From CAYGAW01 sp964347945 (GTDB taxonomy: Bacteria; Chloroflexota; Anaerolineae; UBA7937; B3-Chlor): a DNA stretch of 15,170 nt. The position numbers were made by a program, and so were the translations under genes. Shown here piece by piece: positions 6,283-13,342 of this stretch (position 1 is the stretch's first letter; each line of letters starts with the position of its first letter). The notes under the pieces are model-generated. The model was not told the origin of the DNA. It searched no databases and saw nothing but the letters and a program-made list of their open reading frames with translations. The DNA is taken from positions 1 to 15,170 of the forward strand of contig CAYGAW010000175.1 in the NCBI GenBank assembly GCA_964347945.1. Direction: 5' to 3'.

Positions 6283-8232
6283 TCAGGTCTGCAGTTCGGG
6301 CAGATCGACGTACAGGTCAAGGGACTCAGGATTGGCCAGGGCGTCCCTGTTCTGGACCTCCTGGCCGTGGATAAGCTTGCGTACGGCCAGTTCCACCTTC
6401 TTGCCGCTGATAGTATAGGGGATGTCGTCCACTGGGATGATCTTGGCCGGGGCGTGCCTGGGCGACGCGTTCTGGCGGATGGTGGTCCTGATCTTATTGA
6501 CCAACTCATCGGCCAGTTGCACACCTTCGCGAAGCTTGATAAAGAGGATGATCCGCACGTCATTGTCCCAGTCCTGACCGACCACAAGGCTGTCGGTGAT
6601 CTCGGGGATGAGTTCCACCTGACGGTAGATCTCGGCCGTGCCGATGCGTACGCCGCTTGGCTTGAGAGTGGCATCGGAACGTCCGTAGATGATCACGCCA
6701 CCGTGTTCGGTGATCTCGATCCAGTCACCGTGGCGCCAGACGCCGGGGTACACGTCGAAGTAGGCGTCGTGATATTTGTGGTTGTCGGGGTCGTTCCAGA
6801 AGTAGATGGGCATGCTCGGAGCGGGCATCGAACAGACCAGCTCTCCTTGCTCCCCGACGACGGAGTTCCCGGCTTCGTCGTACGCTTCCACCTTCATGCC
6901 CAGACCTCGCACCTGAAGCTCTCCGGCGTACACCGGCCCCATGGGGTTGCCGAGGGCGAAGCAGGAGATGATGTCGGTGCCGCCGGAAATGGAAGACAGA
7001 CAAAGGTCGTCCTTGATGTCGCGGTAGACGAATTGGAAGCTCTCCACGGACAGAGGCGATCCAGTGGAGAGGACTGCCTTGAGGGGTGTGAGATCGAAGG
7101 ATTCACCGGGCTTCACGCCAGCCTTCTCCAGAGCGGCCAGGTAGCTGGCGCTCGTTCCAAAGATGGTGATTTCTTCATCTTGGGCCATCTGCCACATGGC
7201 GCCGGGATCCGCGTAGAAGGGCGAGCCGTCATACAGCAGTACGCGAGCTCCTAGGGCCAAGGAGCTGACGAGCCAGTTCCACATCATCCATCCGCAGGTC
7301 GTGAAGTAGAAGATTGTGTCCTCTCGCTTCACGTCCGAATGGAGCTGCAACTCTTTGATGTGCTGCACCAGCGTTCCTACCACCCCGTGGACGATACATT
7401 TAGGAACTCCGGTGGTTCCCGAAGAGTACATGATGCAAAGCGGGTGATTGGCGGGGACCTGTTCGAAGGGGAGATCAGCAGCCTGCTTTGAGAGGAAGGC
7501 TTCAAACAACACTCCATCCCGGACACGCCTGGGATCAGGATTGGAGTCAGTGTACGGAACCACGATCACCTTCTCGATGCTCGGAAGCTCTTTCAGGATC
7601 TCAGCGATCCTGTCGAGGGAGTCGTAGTCTTTCCCATTGTAGCGGTATCCGTTTGCTGTGAAGAGCACGCGGGGCTCTATCTGGCCGAAGCGATCGAGGA
7701 CTCCCTTGATTCCGAAATCGGGGGAGCAGGACGACCAGATGGCGCCGATGCTGGTTGTGGCCAGCATGGCCACGACAGTCTCGATCATGTTGGGCATAAA
7801 GCCGGCCACTCGGTCCCCACGCTTGATACCTAGATCGCGCAGTGACCGCGCCAGGCGTGCAACCTGTTCGAACAATTCGGCGTAGGTTACGCTGACCGTC
7901 ACCTGGCCTTCGCCTTTGAAGCTCAGAGCAATGTGATCGTCGCGATAGCGGAGCAGGTTTTCTGCAAAGTTCAGCTGAGCGCCCTCGAACCATCGTGCGC
8001 CTGGCATCTTGGTGATGTCATCCACTACCTGCTCATAGGGCTGGCTGTGAATCACCTGTCCGTAGTCCCATAGGGTGGCCCAGAAGGTAGGGCTCTCGGC
8101 TATGGACCATTGGTAGAGGTCATCGTAGCTGGAGAACTCCTTGCCCTGTCGCTCGTTAACGTACTGCATGAAATCGTAGATGTTGGTCCGCTTGATGCGT
8201 TCTTCCGACGGTTGCCACAGAAGCTGACTCAT
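6283..8232 (-). CDS. aacS: Acetoacetyl-CoA synthetase (acetoacetate--CoA ligase)
   Basis: ATP-dependent, cytosolic activation of acetoacetate to acetoacetyl-CoA through an acyl-adenylate, linking ketone-body or polyhydroxybutyrate turnover to central acyl-CoA metabolism. At 649 residues it has the typical length of the family. GARWFEGAQLNFAENLLR (about 78-95) and GAIWSSCSPDFG (about 163-174) distinguish it from acetyl-CoA synthetase. The adenylation P-loop IMYSSGTTGVPK is at about 267-278. The C-terminal ISGKKVELAV carries the catalytic lysine near residue 611, and ALANPESLD near the end is also typical. AAAGGAGA lies just ahead of the ATG at 8232. It is the second gene of a pair with the DUF192 gene, 53 bases downstream of it. 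No clear terminator follows. Confidence 0.93.
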   Translation of the reverse strand: MSQLLWQPSEERIKRTNIYDFMQYVNERQGKEFSSYDDLYQWSIAESPTFWATLWDYGQVIHSQPYEQVVDDITKMPGARWFEGAQLNFAENLLRYRDDHIALSFKGEGQVTVSVTYAELFEQVARLARSLRDLGIKRGDRVAGFMPNMIETVVAMLATTSIGAIWSSCSPDFGIKGVLDRFGQIEPRVLFTANGYRYNGKDYDSLDRIAEILKELPSIEKVIVVPYTDSNPDPRRVRDGVLFEAFLSKQAADLPFEQVPANHPLCIMYSSGTTGVPKCIVHGVVGTLVQHIKELQLHSDVKREDTIFYFTTCGWMMWNWLVSSLALGARVLLYDGSPFYADPGAMWQMAQDEEITIFGTSASYLAALEKAGVKPGESFDLTPLKAVLSTGSPLSVESFQFVYRDIKDDLCLSSISGGTDIISCFALGNPMGPVYAGELQVRGLGMKVEAYDEAGNSVVGEQGELVCSMPAPSMPIYFWNDPDNHKYHDAYFDVYPGVWRHGDWIEITEHGGVIIYGRSDATLKPSGVRIGTAEIYRQVELIPEITDSLVVGQDWDNDVRIILFIKLREGVQLADELVNKIRTTIRQNASPRHAPAKIIPVDDIPYTISGKKVELAVRKLIHGQEVQNRDALANPESLDLYVDLPELQT

Positions 8233-8285
8233 GGGCTCTCCTTTTGCGAGAAGTGAGGCTTTCCAGGCGTGTCAATAGGCCAAGG

Positions 8286-8633
8286 CTAGAACTCCAACCG
8301 ATCTCCGACGCGCACCTTGTCCAAGGCGCTCGGATGGCATTCGATGTAGTATTGGGCTGGCTGGCTGGGGGCATAGTGGGGGTAGAAGGGCTTGGCCAGC
8401 ACCTTGTCTACCACGCGCTTCTGGCCGTCCAGCCAAATCACTGCCAGAGGGAAAAAAACGAAGAACATAGTGATGGTGGTGAGGCTGCGGCTCTCCCGGC
8501 CCTCTGCAAAGATGTAGGCCTCGTCTTGTCTGAGGGGCGGATGGAACATCAAGCCTAATCCGCGAGTATAGAACGTTGTGCACCACTTGACTCGGCGGGC
8601 AAGTAGTTGCTGGGTGGTGGCGTTCGTGATCAT
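8286..8633 (-). CDS. DUF192 family protein
   Basis: 115 residues matching the DUF192 pattern. The N-terminal part RVKWCTTFYTRGLGLMFHPPL corresponds to the family's 'A..F..RLGLMxR' region. It is followed by MFFVFFPLAVIWLDGQKRVVD (family hydrophobic core FVFFPLDVIWLD) and a C-terminal AQYYIECHPSALDKVRVGDRLEF, like the usual 'YVLEvpaG...GDxv.f' ending. The molecular function of the family is not established. Unlike many relatives, it has no obvious signal peptide. The start codon at 8633 has only a weak ribosome binding site (CGAGG), but a strong promoter lies 26 bases upstream. It is transcribed with aacS. Confidence 0.85.
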   Translation of the reverse strand: MITNATTQQLLARRVKWCTTFYTRGLGLMFHPPLRQDEAYIFAEGRESRSLTTITMFFVFFPLAVIWLDGQKRVVDKVLAKPFYPHYAPSQPAQYYIECHPSALDKVRVGDRLEF

Positions 8634-8658
8634 CGGCCGTCGACAACCTCGGAACAGT

Positions 8659-8688
8659 ATTATAGCATCCGTTCAGTGAGCGCCGCAA
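8659..8688 (-). promoter_or_regulatory. Promoter of the DUF192-aacS operon
   Basis: A perfect TATAAT (8659-8664), an 18-base spacer and TTGCGG (8683-8688) on the minus strand. The predicted start near 8652 gives a leader of about 19 bases. A DnaA-box-like TGTGGATAG (8705-8713) lies 17 bases upstream of the -35. Confidence 0.6.
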
Positions 8689-8881
8689 AAGGGAGAGGCC
8701 AGGGTGTGGATAGACGACGGGAGATCCGGTGTGGATCTGACAGCCCTATTCGACTCCCTCAGGGGGCAAGTCGCTTTAACCGCGGGCGGGCCGAGCGGAA
8801 CAAGTTAAATCGCCGTCAGCTGTCGCGGGGAGTGGCAGGATGCTCTCCATATCATCTGTGGCGGCATTGTCCTGGCTAGGG

Positions 8882-9108
8882 TATACTCCAATCGACTCGT
8901 GGTGGGATACGACTGTGTTTGAGCGGTAGATCTCCAGCGTCGCTGGCTATCCCACCGTCGGGGCGGACCGCAGGGCCGATGACATCAGTGGGACTTCAGT
9001 CTTATGGTTAGGTGACCGCTGCCTCAAACCGGCTGAGAATCTCCGAGTTGCTCCTTCGAGAGTCGATCATCTCCATGGTTCAGCCGATGAAAGAAAGGAG
9101 AAGTCGAG
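8882..9108 (+). promoter_or_regulatory. Candidate structured leader (riboswitch- or attenuator-like) of the carbamoyltransferase cluster
   Basis: A -10-like TATACT (8882-8887, no convincing -35) predicts a start near 8894. Immediately after it comes a perfect 9-bp stem, GGTGGGATA (8901-8909) with TATCCCACC (8948-8956). This encloses a small hairpin CCAGC/GCTGG (8934-8938 with 8942-8946). Loop bases GTTTGAG (8917-8923) match CTCAAAC (9023-9029), and GCGGT (8923-8927) matches ACCGC (9015-9019), forming a long-range pseudoknot that reaches to 80 bases before the gene. No known riboswitch core was recognised. The remaining part, about 9040-9090, shows no terminator. The rest of the intergenic region, 8689-8881, holds only two DnaA-like sites. 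Confidence 0.35.
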
Positions 9109-10062
9109 ATGAGAAGCTTCCTTGGACGTGACATCCTATCGTTGAAGGATTTCGAACGCCACGACTATATGCGTATCTTTCAAGTTGGCGAAGAACTAGA
9201 GCCCTACGCCCGGGATCGGCGCAACGGCGATCTCCTCGCGCACAAGACGTTGGTGACGGCCTTTTACCAGCCCAGCACCCGTACCCGCCTCAGCACTGAA
9301 GCCGCGATGCATCGGCTGGGCGGGCATGTGGTGGGCTTCGCCGACCCGCGGATGACTCGCGCTGGCGACTTCTATCAGGAGTCCATCAAGGATACCGTCC
9401 GCATGCTCGAATACTACGGGGACGTGATCGCCATGCGTCATTTCCAGCAGGGCGCGCCGCACGAAGCGGCCAAGTGGGCCACTGTGCCAGTCATCAACTG
9501 TGGAGACGGCTGGGGCGAACATCCCACGCAGGTCTTGATTGACATGTTCACGATATGGCGGGAGAAGGGCACCCTGGACGGTCTGCACTTCCTGTTGGTG
9601 GGTGACATGCGCATGCGGACCATGCATTCCATAGGGTATGCCATGTCCAAGTTCGACATCTCAGCCACCTTCGTCGCCCCGCCCGAGATGTCCCTCACCG
9701 AGGACTTCAAGCGGGAACTGCGTGACGTGAATCTGCGGTTCGATGAGGCTGAGACCACTGAGAAAGCGATAGCCGAGGCCGATGTGATCTACATGGAACC
9801 GGTCGTTCAGGCTGACTACACCAGGTCCCGTGTTGAGGCCGAGGAGGAGCGGGGCCTCACACCGGATGCCTATCGCGTGACGCGGGAAATGCTGCGCGAG
9901 AAGGCCAAGTGGGATGCCATCGTGCTGCACTCGTTGCCACGCATGGATGAGTTGCCCACCGACGTGGATGATACACGCCACGCCCGATACTGGTATGAAG
10001 CCTACAATGGCGTGGTCGTGCGCATGGCGCTACTCGCGCTCGTCCTTGGGGCGGTAGAATAG
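9109..10062 (+). CDS. Aspartate carbamoyltransferase-like protein, altered substrate site
   Basis: A 317-residue transcarbamylase closest to PyrB. The carbamoyl-phosphate site is intact: STRTR (56-60), Arg110 (AMRH), HPTQ (138-141), Arg170 (RMRTMHS) and HSLPRMDE (274-281). The residues that hold aspartate in E. coli PyrB are not. The 80s-loop lysine (Lys84) aligns with Phe89/Tyr90 of TRAGDFYQESIKDT, and the Arg229/Gln231 pair of YMTRVQ is replaced in YMEPVVQ (228-234). It may therefore carbamoylate, or by phosphorolysis decarbamoylate, something other than aspartate. First gene of the cluster, with AAAGGAG eight bases before the ATG. The second carbamoyltransferase begins 12 bases after its stop. 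Fold assignment is secure, substrate unknown; a true PyrB role is the alternative. Confidence 0.88.
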   Translation: MRSFLGRDILSLKDFERHDYMRIFQVGEELEPYARDRRNGDLLAHKTLVTAFYQPSTRTRLSTEAAMHRLGGHVVGFADPRMTRAGDFYQESIKDTVRMLEYYGDVIAMRHFQQGAPHEAAKWATVPVINCGDGWGEHPTQVLIDMFTIWREKGTLDGLHFLLVGDMRMRTMHSIGYAMSKFDISATFVAPPEMSLTEDFKRELRDVNLRFDEAETTEKAIAEADVIYMEPVVQADYTRSRVEAEEERGLTPDAYRVTREMLREKAKWDAIVLHSLPRMDELPTDVDDTRHARYWYEAYNGVVVRMALLALVLGAVE

Positions 10063-10074
10063 CAGGGGGCTGAC

Positions 10075-11052
10075 ATGCAAAGTGACTTGCGCGGTCGTGA
10101 CATGATCACCACAGAAGAGTGGGCGAAGGACGAGATCGAGACGATTCTCGACGTTGCGTTTGACCTTAAGCGGAAGCGTGCCACAGGAGACCCGCACGCG
10201 CTACTGCGGGACAAGGTGCTGGCCATGTTGTTCTTTTTCTCCAGCACCCGCACCCGGGCTTCGTTCGAGGCGGGCATGGCTCAGTTGGGGGGACACGCGG
10301 CCTTCATCGAGTCTGAGACGACGCAGATCGCCCATGGCGATACTGCGAAGGAGATCGGCGACATTCTGGGTCGCTACTTCGATGCCATCGCCATCCGCCA
10401 ATGCGACTGGAAGGTGGGTAACCAGTACATCCGCGACGTGGCCGTGGCCAGCCGCGTGCCGGTCCTCAACATGCAGTGCGAAGTGTACCATCCATTTCAG
10501 GTGCTGGCTGATCTGATGACGATCATGGAGAAGAAGGGCGAGCCTCGAGGGAAGAGTATCGCTGTCTCCTGGGCTTGCGCCGCGAGCTATCAGAAGCCTA
10601 TGAGTGTCCCTCAGTCCCTGATTCTGCTCTTGACGCGCTTCGGCATGAACGTGCGTCTGGTACATCCCCCGGAGTACCGGCTGATGCCGGAGATCCTAGA
10701 ACAGGCGGAGGCAAACGCCCGCAGCTACGATGGTGGCTTCGAGACCATGGACGATATGGACGCGGCCTTCGAGGACGTTGACATCGTGTATCCGAAGAAC
10801 TGGGGTTGCTGGATGGCCACCGAGAACCCGGAGGAATCAGCGGCCATAGCCCGCAAGTACGAGGCGTGGATATGCGACGAAAGGCGCATGTCTCTGGCGA
10901 AACAGGATGCCATCTACATGCATTGCCTGCCCGCCGATCGCAGCATCGAGGTCACCGACGCGGTGATTGATGGACCCCAGTCGGTCGTCTACGACGAGGC
11001 AGAGAACCGCATGCACGTTCAGAAGGCCGTGATGGCTTTGACGATGAGGTGA
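10075..11052 (+). CDS. Carbamoyltransferase of the knotted type (YgeW / N-acetylornithine carbamoyltransferase-like)
   Basis: A 325-residue transcarbamylase. It has the carbamoyl-phosphate motif SSTRTR (56-61, proline of the usual PSTRTR replaced), an Arg in AIAIRQ (108), HPFQ (139-142, usually HPTQ or HPCQ) and HCLPADR (283-289) with a typical ornithine-carbamoyltransferase end, VVYDEAENRMHVQKA. In place of the classical GDARNN segment it has WACAASYQKPMSVPQS (166-181), a proline-containing insert like that of knotted family members (YgeW, N-acetyl- and N-succinylornithine carbamoyltransferases). The following RFGM..RLVHPPEY and DIVYPKNW also recall YgeW. The substrate is thus probably not free ornithine. 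An AGGGGG ribosome binding site and 12-base spacing couple it to the preceding paralogue. Fold secure, subfamily probable, substrate open. Confidence 0.85.
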   Translation: MQSDLRGRDMITTEEWAKDEIETILDVAFDLKRKRATGDPHALLRDKVLAMLFFFSSTRTRASFEAGMAQLGGHAAFIESETTQIAHGDTAKEIGDILGRYFDAIAIRQCDWKVGNQYIRDVAVASRVPVLNMQCEVYHPFQVLADLMTIMEKKGEPRGKSIAVSWACAASYQKPMSVPQSLILLLTRFGMNVRLVHPPEYRLMPEILEQAEANARSYDGGFETMDDMDAAFEDVDIVYPKNWGCWMATENPEESAAIARKYEAWICDERRMSLAKQDAIYMHCLPADRSIEVTDAVIDGPQSVVYDEAENRMHVQKAVMALTMR

Positions 11053-11100
11053 TGGTATCTCACGTCACTACTGTCCGCTGCCCGTTTGAGGGGTTGAGTA

Positions 11101-11186
11101 CGTCGGTGACCTAGGTAGAATAACTGATGCGGGTGCAGAAGGCCCTCACGGCCTTGAGGATGGGCTCGCTGCAGGGAAGGCAGTAG
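11101..11186 (+). pseudogene. Fossil of a carbamoyltransferase 3' end (degenerate tandem copy)
   Basis: The mini-frame 11127-11186 reads MRVQKALTALRM followed by GSLQGRQ and a stop. It mirrors the last residues of the preceding gene, MHVQKAVMALTMR; 28 of 36 nucleotides match over the first 12 codons. Weaker similarity continues upstream to about 11101 but is interrupted by in-frame stops. The repeat unit is offset by 116 bases. It looks like the remnant of a third, mostly deleted carbamoyltransferase or a partial tandem duplication. The mini-frame ends three bases before the next gene. Confidence 0.6.
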
Positions 11187-11189
11187 CGC

Positions 11190-11951
11190 ATGAAGGTGGA
11201 GATGGATCCCAACCTGCCCCACAGGATTACGGCCAAGGGACTGCAGATGGTGTATATCCCCGCCGGGAACTCCATGATAGGCGGCGATGACGGTGCTGGT
11301 AACGAAAAGCCGCCTCATGAGTTGTATCTTGACGGTTTCTACATCGCTGGATACCCCGTCACCAACGCTCAGTATCGAGAGTATGTGGCGGCGATGTTGC
11401 ATCCTGTGCCCGACCATTGGAAGGTAGGGCGCCTGTGACGGGTGGGAACCTACCCTCGCGGCAGGGGAGAGCATCCGGTCGTATTCGTTTCCTGGCGTGA
11501 TGCCCTTGGCTATTGCCGCTGGCTGAGTGCGGAGACAGGTCAAGGAATCCGGTTGTCGACAGAGGCCGAGTGGGAGGAGGCGGCGCGGGGAACCGGTGGC
11601 CTGAGATATCCCTGGGGCAATGAGTTTGACCAGTCAAAATGCAATACCCAGGAGTCCATCATCCTGGACACCACACCAGTGGGCAAATACTCTTCGCAAG
11701 GAGACAGCCCCTACGGCATCGGGGACATGGCGGGGAACGTCTCTGAGTGGACAAGTAGCCTCTACAGACCGTATCCGTACGACCCGGATGATGGCCGGGA
11801 GGACCTTGAGGCTGAGGGGCATCGGGTCGTGCGGGGCGGGTCGTTCGACGGCCTTCGCCGGTATGCGCGGTGCACCTTTCGCGGCAAAGTCATTCCCAGA
11901 CATCGCCTCGGCAGCCGCGGTTTTCGATGCGCCATGGATCCTCCGGGATAG
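11190..11951 (+). pseudogene. SUMF1/formylglycine-generating-enzyme-like protein, interrupted by in-frame TGA
   Basis: 254 codons in one frame with a TGA at 11436-11438. The first part (82 residues) has GLQMVYIPAGNSMIGG, KPPHELYLDGFYIAGYPVTNAQYREYV and HPVPDHWK. The second has GEHPVVFVSWRDALGYCRWL, RLSTEAEWEEAARG, YPWGNEF, DMAGNVSEWTSS and a C-terminal VVRGGSF...LGSRGFRCA. These run through the whole SUMF1/FGE-sulfatase domain in order, with no frame change. The stretch around the TGA (GRL-stop-RVGTYP) looks about six codons longer than the usual linker, suggesting a small insertion that brought the stop. The paired active-site cysteines of true formylglycine-generating enzymes are absent: only one Cys, in YARCTFR. 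A GTG at 11442 could restart translation. Nonsense pseudogene is most likely; sequencing error or readthrough remain possible. Confidence 0.75.
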
Positions 11952-12094
11952 TGGTTGGCGTCTGTGGCGGTTCGTGGCGATTGCCTCAGCCCTTCAAGTG
12001 AGCTGAAGTGCTGTGGCCTTGCCCCTCTGCACGTTCTCGAGGCTTGCGCGCGGCCCGAGGCGAAGGAGAGAACCAGAAGGATTAGTATGAAGAG

Positions 12095-13342
12095 ATGGAT
12101 CATATCCTGCGACTGAAGTGCGTCATCTGTGGCGGGGAGTACGGAGCAGACGAGGTTCTCTATGTCTGCCCCAAGCATGGCGACGAGGGGATCCTCGATG
12201 TCCTCTACGACTACGACCTCATCGCCACCCGGCTGACCAAAGAGGGCCTGGCCCGGAATCACGATTACTCCATCTGGCGGTATGCCCCCCTACTGCCCAT
12301 TGCCGAGGAGAGCCCGCGTCCACCTTTGCACATTGGCTGGACACCCTTATACCATGCCCAGCGGCTTGCTGAGAAACTCGGTCCGCGTCATCTCTACCTC
12401 AAGGACGATGGCCGTAATCCCACAGCTTCCTTCAAAGACCGGGCCAGCGCTGTAGGCGTGGTCAAGGCTCAGGAACTGGGCTACCAGATCATAACAGCCG
12501 CCTCCACTGGGAACGCCGCCTCGTCCCTGGCGGGGCTGGCGGCGAGCGTAGGACTGGAGAGCATCATCTTCGTGCCCGAGCGGGCGCCCAAGGCCAAGGT
12601 AGCCCAACTCCTGATCTTCGGAGCGCGGGTGATGATGGTCAAGGGCACGTATGATCAGGCCTTCGACCTCTGCCTCGAGGCGGCCAGGGAGTATGGCTGG
12701 TACAGCCGCAACACGGCCTACAACCCCTATCTCTCCGAGGGGAAAAAGACGGCTGCCCTGGAACTCTGTGAACAACTGGAGTGGGAGGCGCCGGACAGGA
12801 TCTTCGTTTCCGTGGGTGACGGCTGCATCATCGGGGGCCTCTGGAAGGGCCTTCGCGACTTGCGCGCCCTGGGGTTCATCGAACGTATACCCCAATTGGT
12901 CGGCGTCCAGGCAGAGGGATCGGCGCCGCTGGTGAGGGCCTGGGAGGAGGGCACAGAGGAGATTGTGCCGTTGGTCCCCGATACCTTGGCCGACAGTATA
13001 GCCGTGGGCAACCCGCGTGACAGAGTAAAGGCTCTGGGCGCCGTACGGGAGAGTGGTGGACAGTACGTGGCCGTGGCGGAAGAGGAGATCTTGGAGGCCA
13101 TGCGCCTGCTGGGTCGGGAGGCCGCAATCTTCGCCGAACCTGCCGGCGCTGCTGGTTTCGCAGGTTTGCTGAAACTGGTGCGCGAGGGCGAGATAGACTT
13201 TGAGGAACGGATTGCGGTACTGGTGACCGGCAGCGGGCTCAAGGATGTGGACAGTGCCATCCGAGCCGTCGGTGAGCCTGAACTGATCGAGGCCACTATG
13301 GACGCGCTCAGTCGTCAACTCACCGGAAGGAGTGGGCCATGA
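12095..13342 (+). CDS. thrC: Threonine-synthase-like PLP enzyme with N-terminal zinc ribbon
   Basis: A 415-residue fold-type II PLP enzyme. The N-terminus has a zinc-ribbon-like CX2C-X12-CX2H (Cys9, Cys12, Cys25, His28), followed by GILDVLYDYD as in many threonine synthases. The PLP lysine is Lys114 in NPTASFKDRAS. TAASTGNAASSLAGLAA binds the phosphate or substrate carboxylate, and VSVGDGCIIGGLWKGL and FAEPAGAAGFAGLL follow. By family it would convert O-phosphohomoserine to threonine. Here it stands with two carbamoyltransferases and another PLP enzyme rather than with hom or thrB, so a different beta- or gamma-elimination/replacement substrate is possible. The ATG at 12095 is weakly served by a ribosome binding site (GAAGG 14 bases upstream). 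It overlaps the next gene by four bases (ATGA). Confidence 0.85.
   Translation: MDHILRLKCVICGGEYGADEVLYVCPKHGDEGILDVLYDYDLIATRLTKEGLARNHDYSIWRYAPLLPIAEESPRPPLHIGWTPLYHAQRLAEKLGPRHLYLKDDGRNPTASFKDRASAVGVVKAQELGYQIITAASTGNAASSLAGLAASVGLESIIFVPERAPKAKVAQLLIFGARVMMVKGTYDQAFDLCLEAAREYGWYSRNTAYNPYLSEGKKTAALELCEQLEWEAPDRIFVSVGDGCIIGGLWKGLRDLRALGFIERIPQLVGVQAEGSAPLVRAWEEGTEEIVPLVPDTLADSIAVGNPRDRVKALGAVRESGGQYVAVAEEEILEAMRLLGREAAIFAEPAGAAGFAGLLKLVREGEIDFEERIAVLVTGSGLKDVDSAIRAVGEPELIEATMDALSRQLTGRSGP

Noticed and set aside
6366..6374. DnaA-box-like CGTGGATAA
   Set aside because: A single site with one mismatch inside the aacS coding sequence, where the bases are explained by the codons.
5838..6674. 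278-codon minus-strand open frame at the end of aacS
   Set aside because: Ser/Arg/Pro-rich shadow frame overlapping the authentic aacS 3' end and the 34-codon gene; no start signal.
6367..7254. 295-codon plus-strand open frame inside aacS
   Set aside because: Antisense frame opposite a certain gene; His/Asp/Val-rich composition typical of the reverse frame of GC-rich coding DNA.
11436..11470. Selenocysteine insertion at the in-frame TGA of the SUMF1-like gene
   Set aside because: Only a small hairpin follows, too close to the TGA for a bacterial SECIS; the position is not a Cys position in the family and no selenocysteine genes are nearby.
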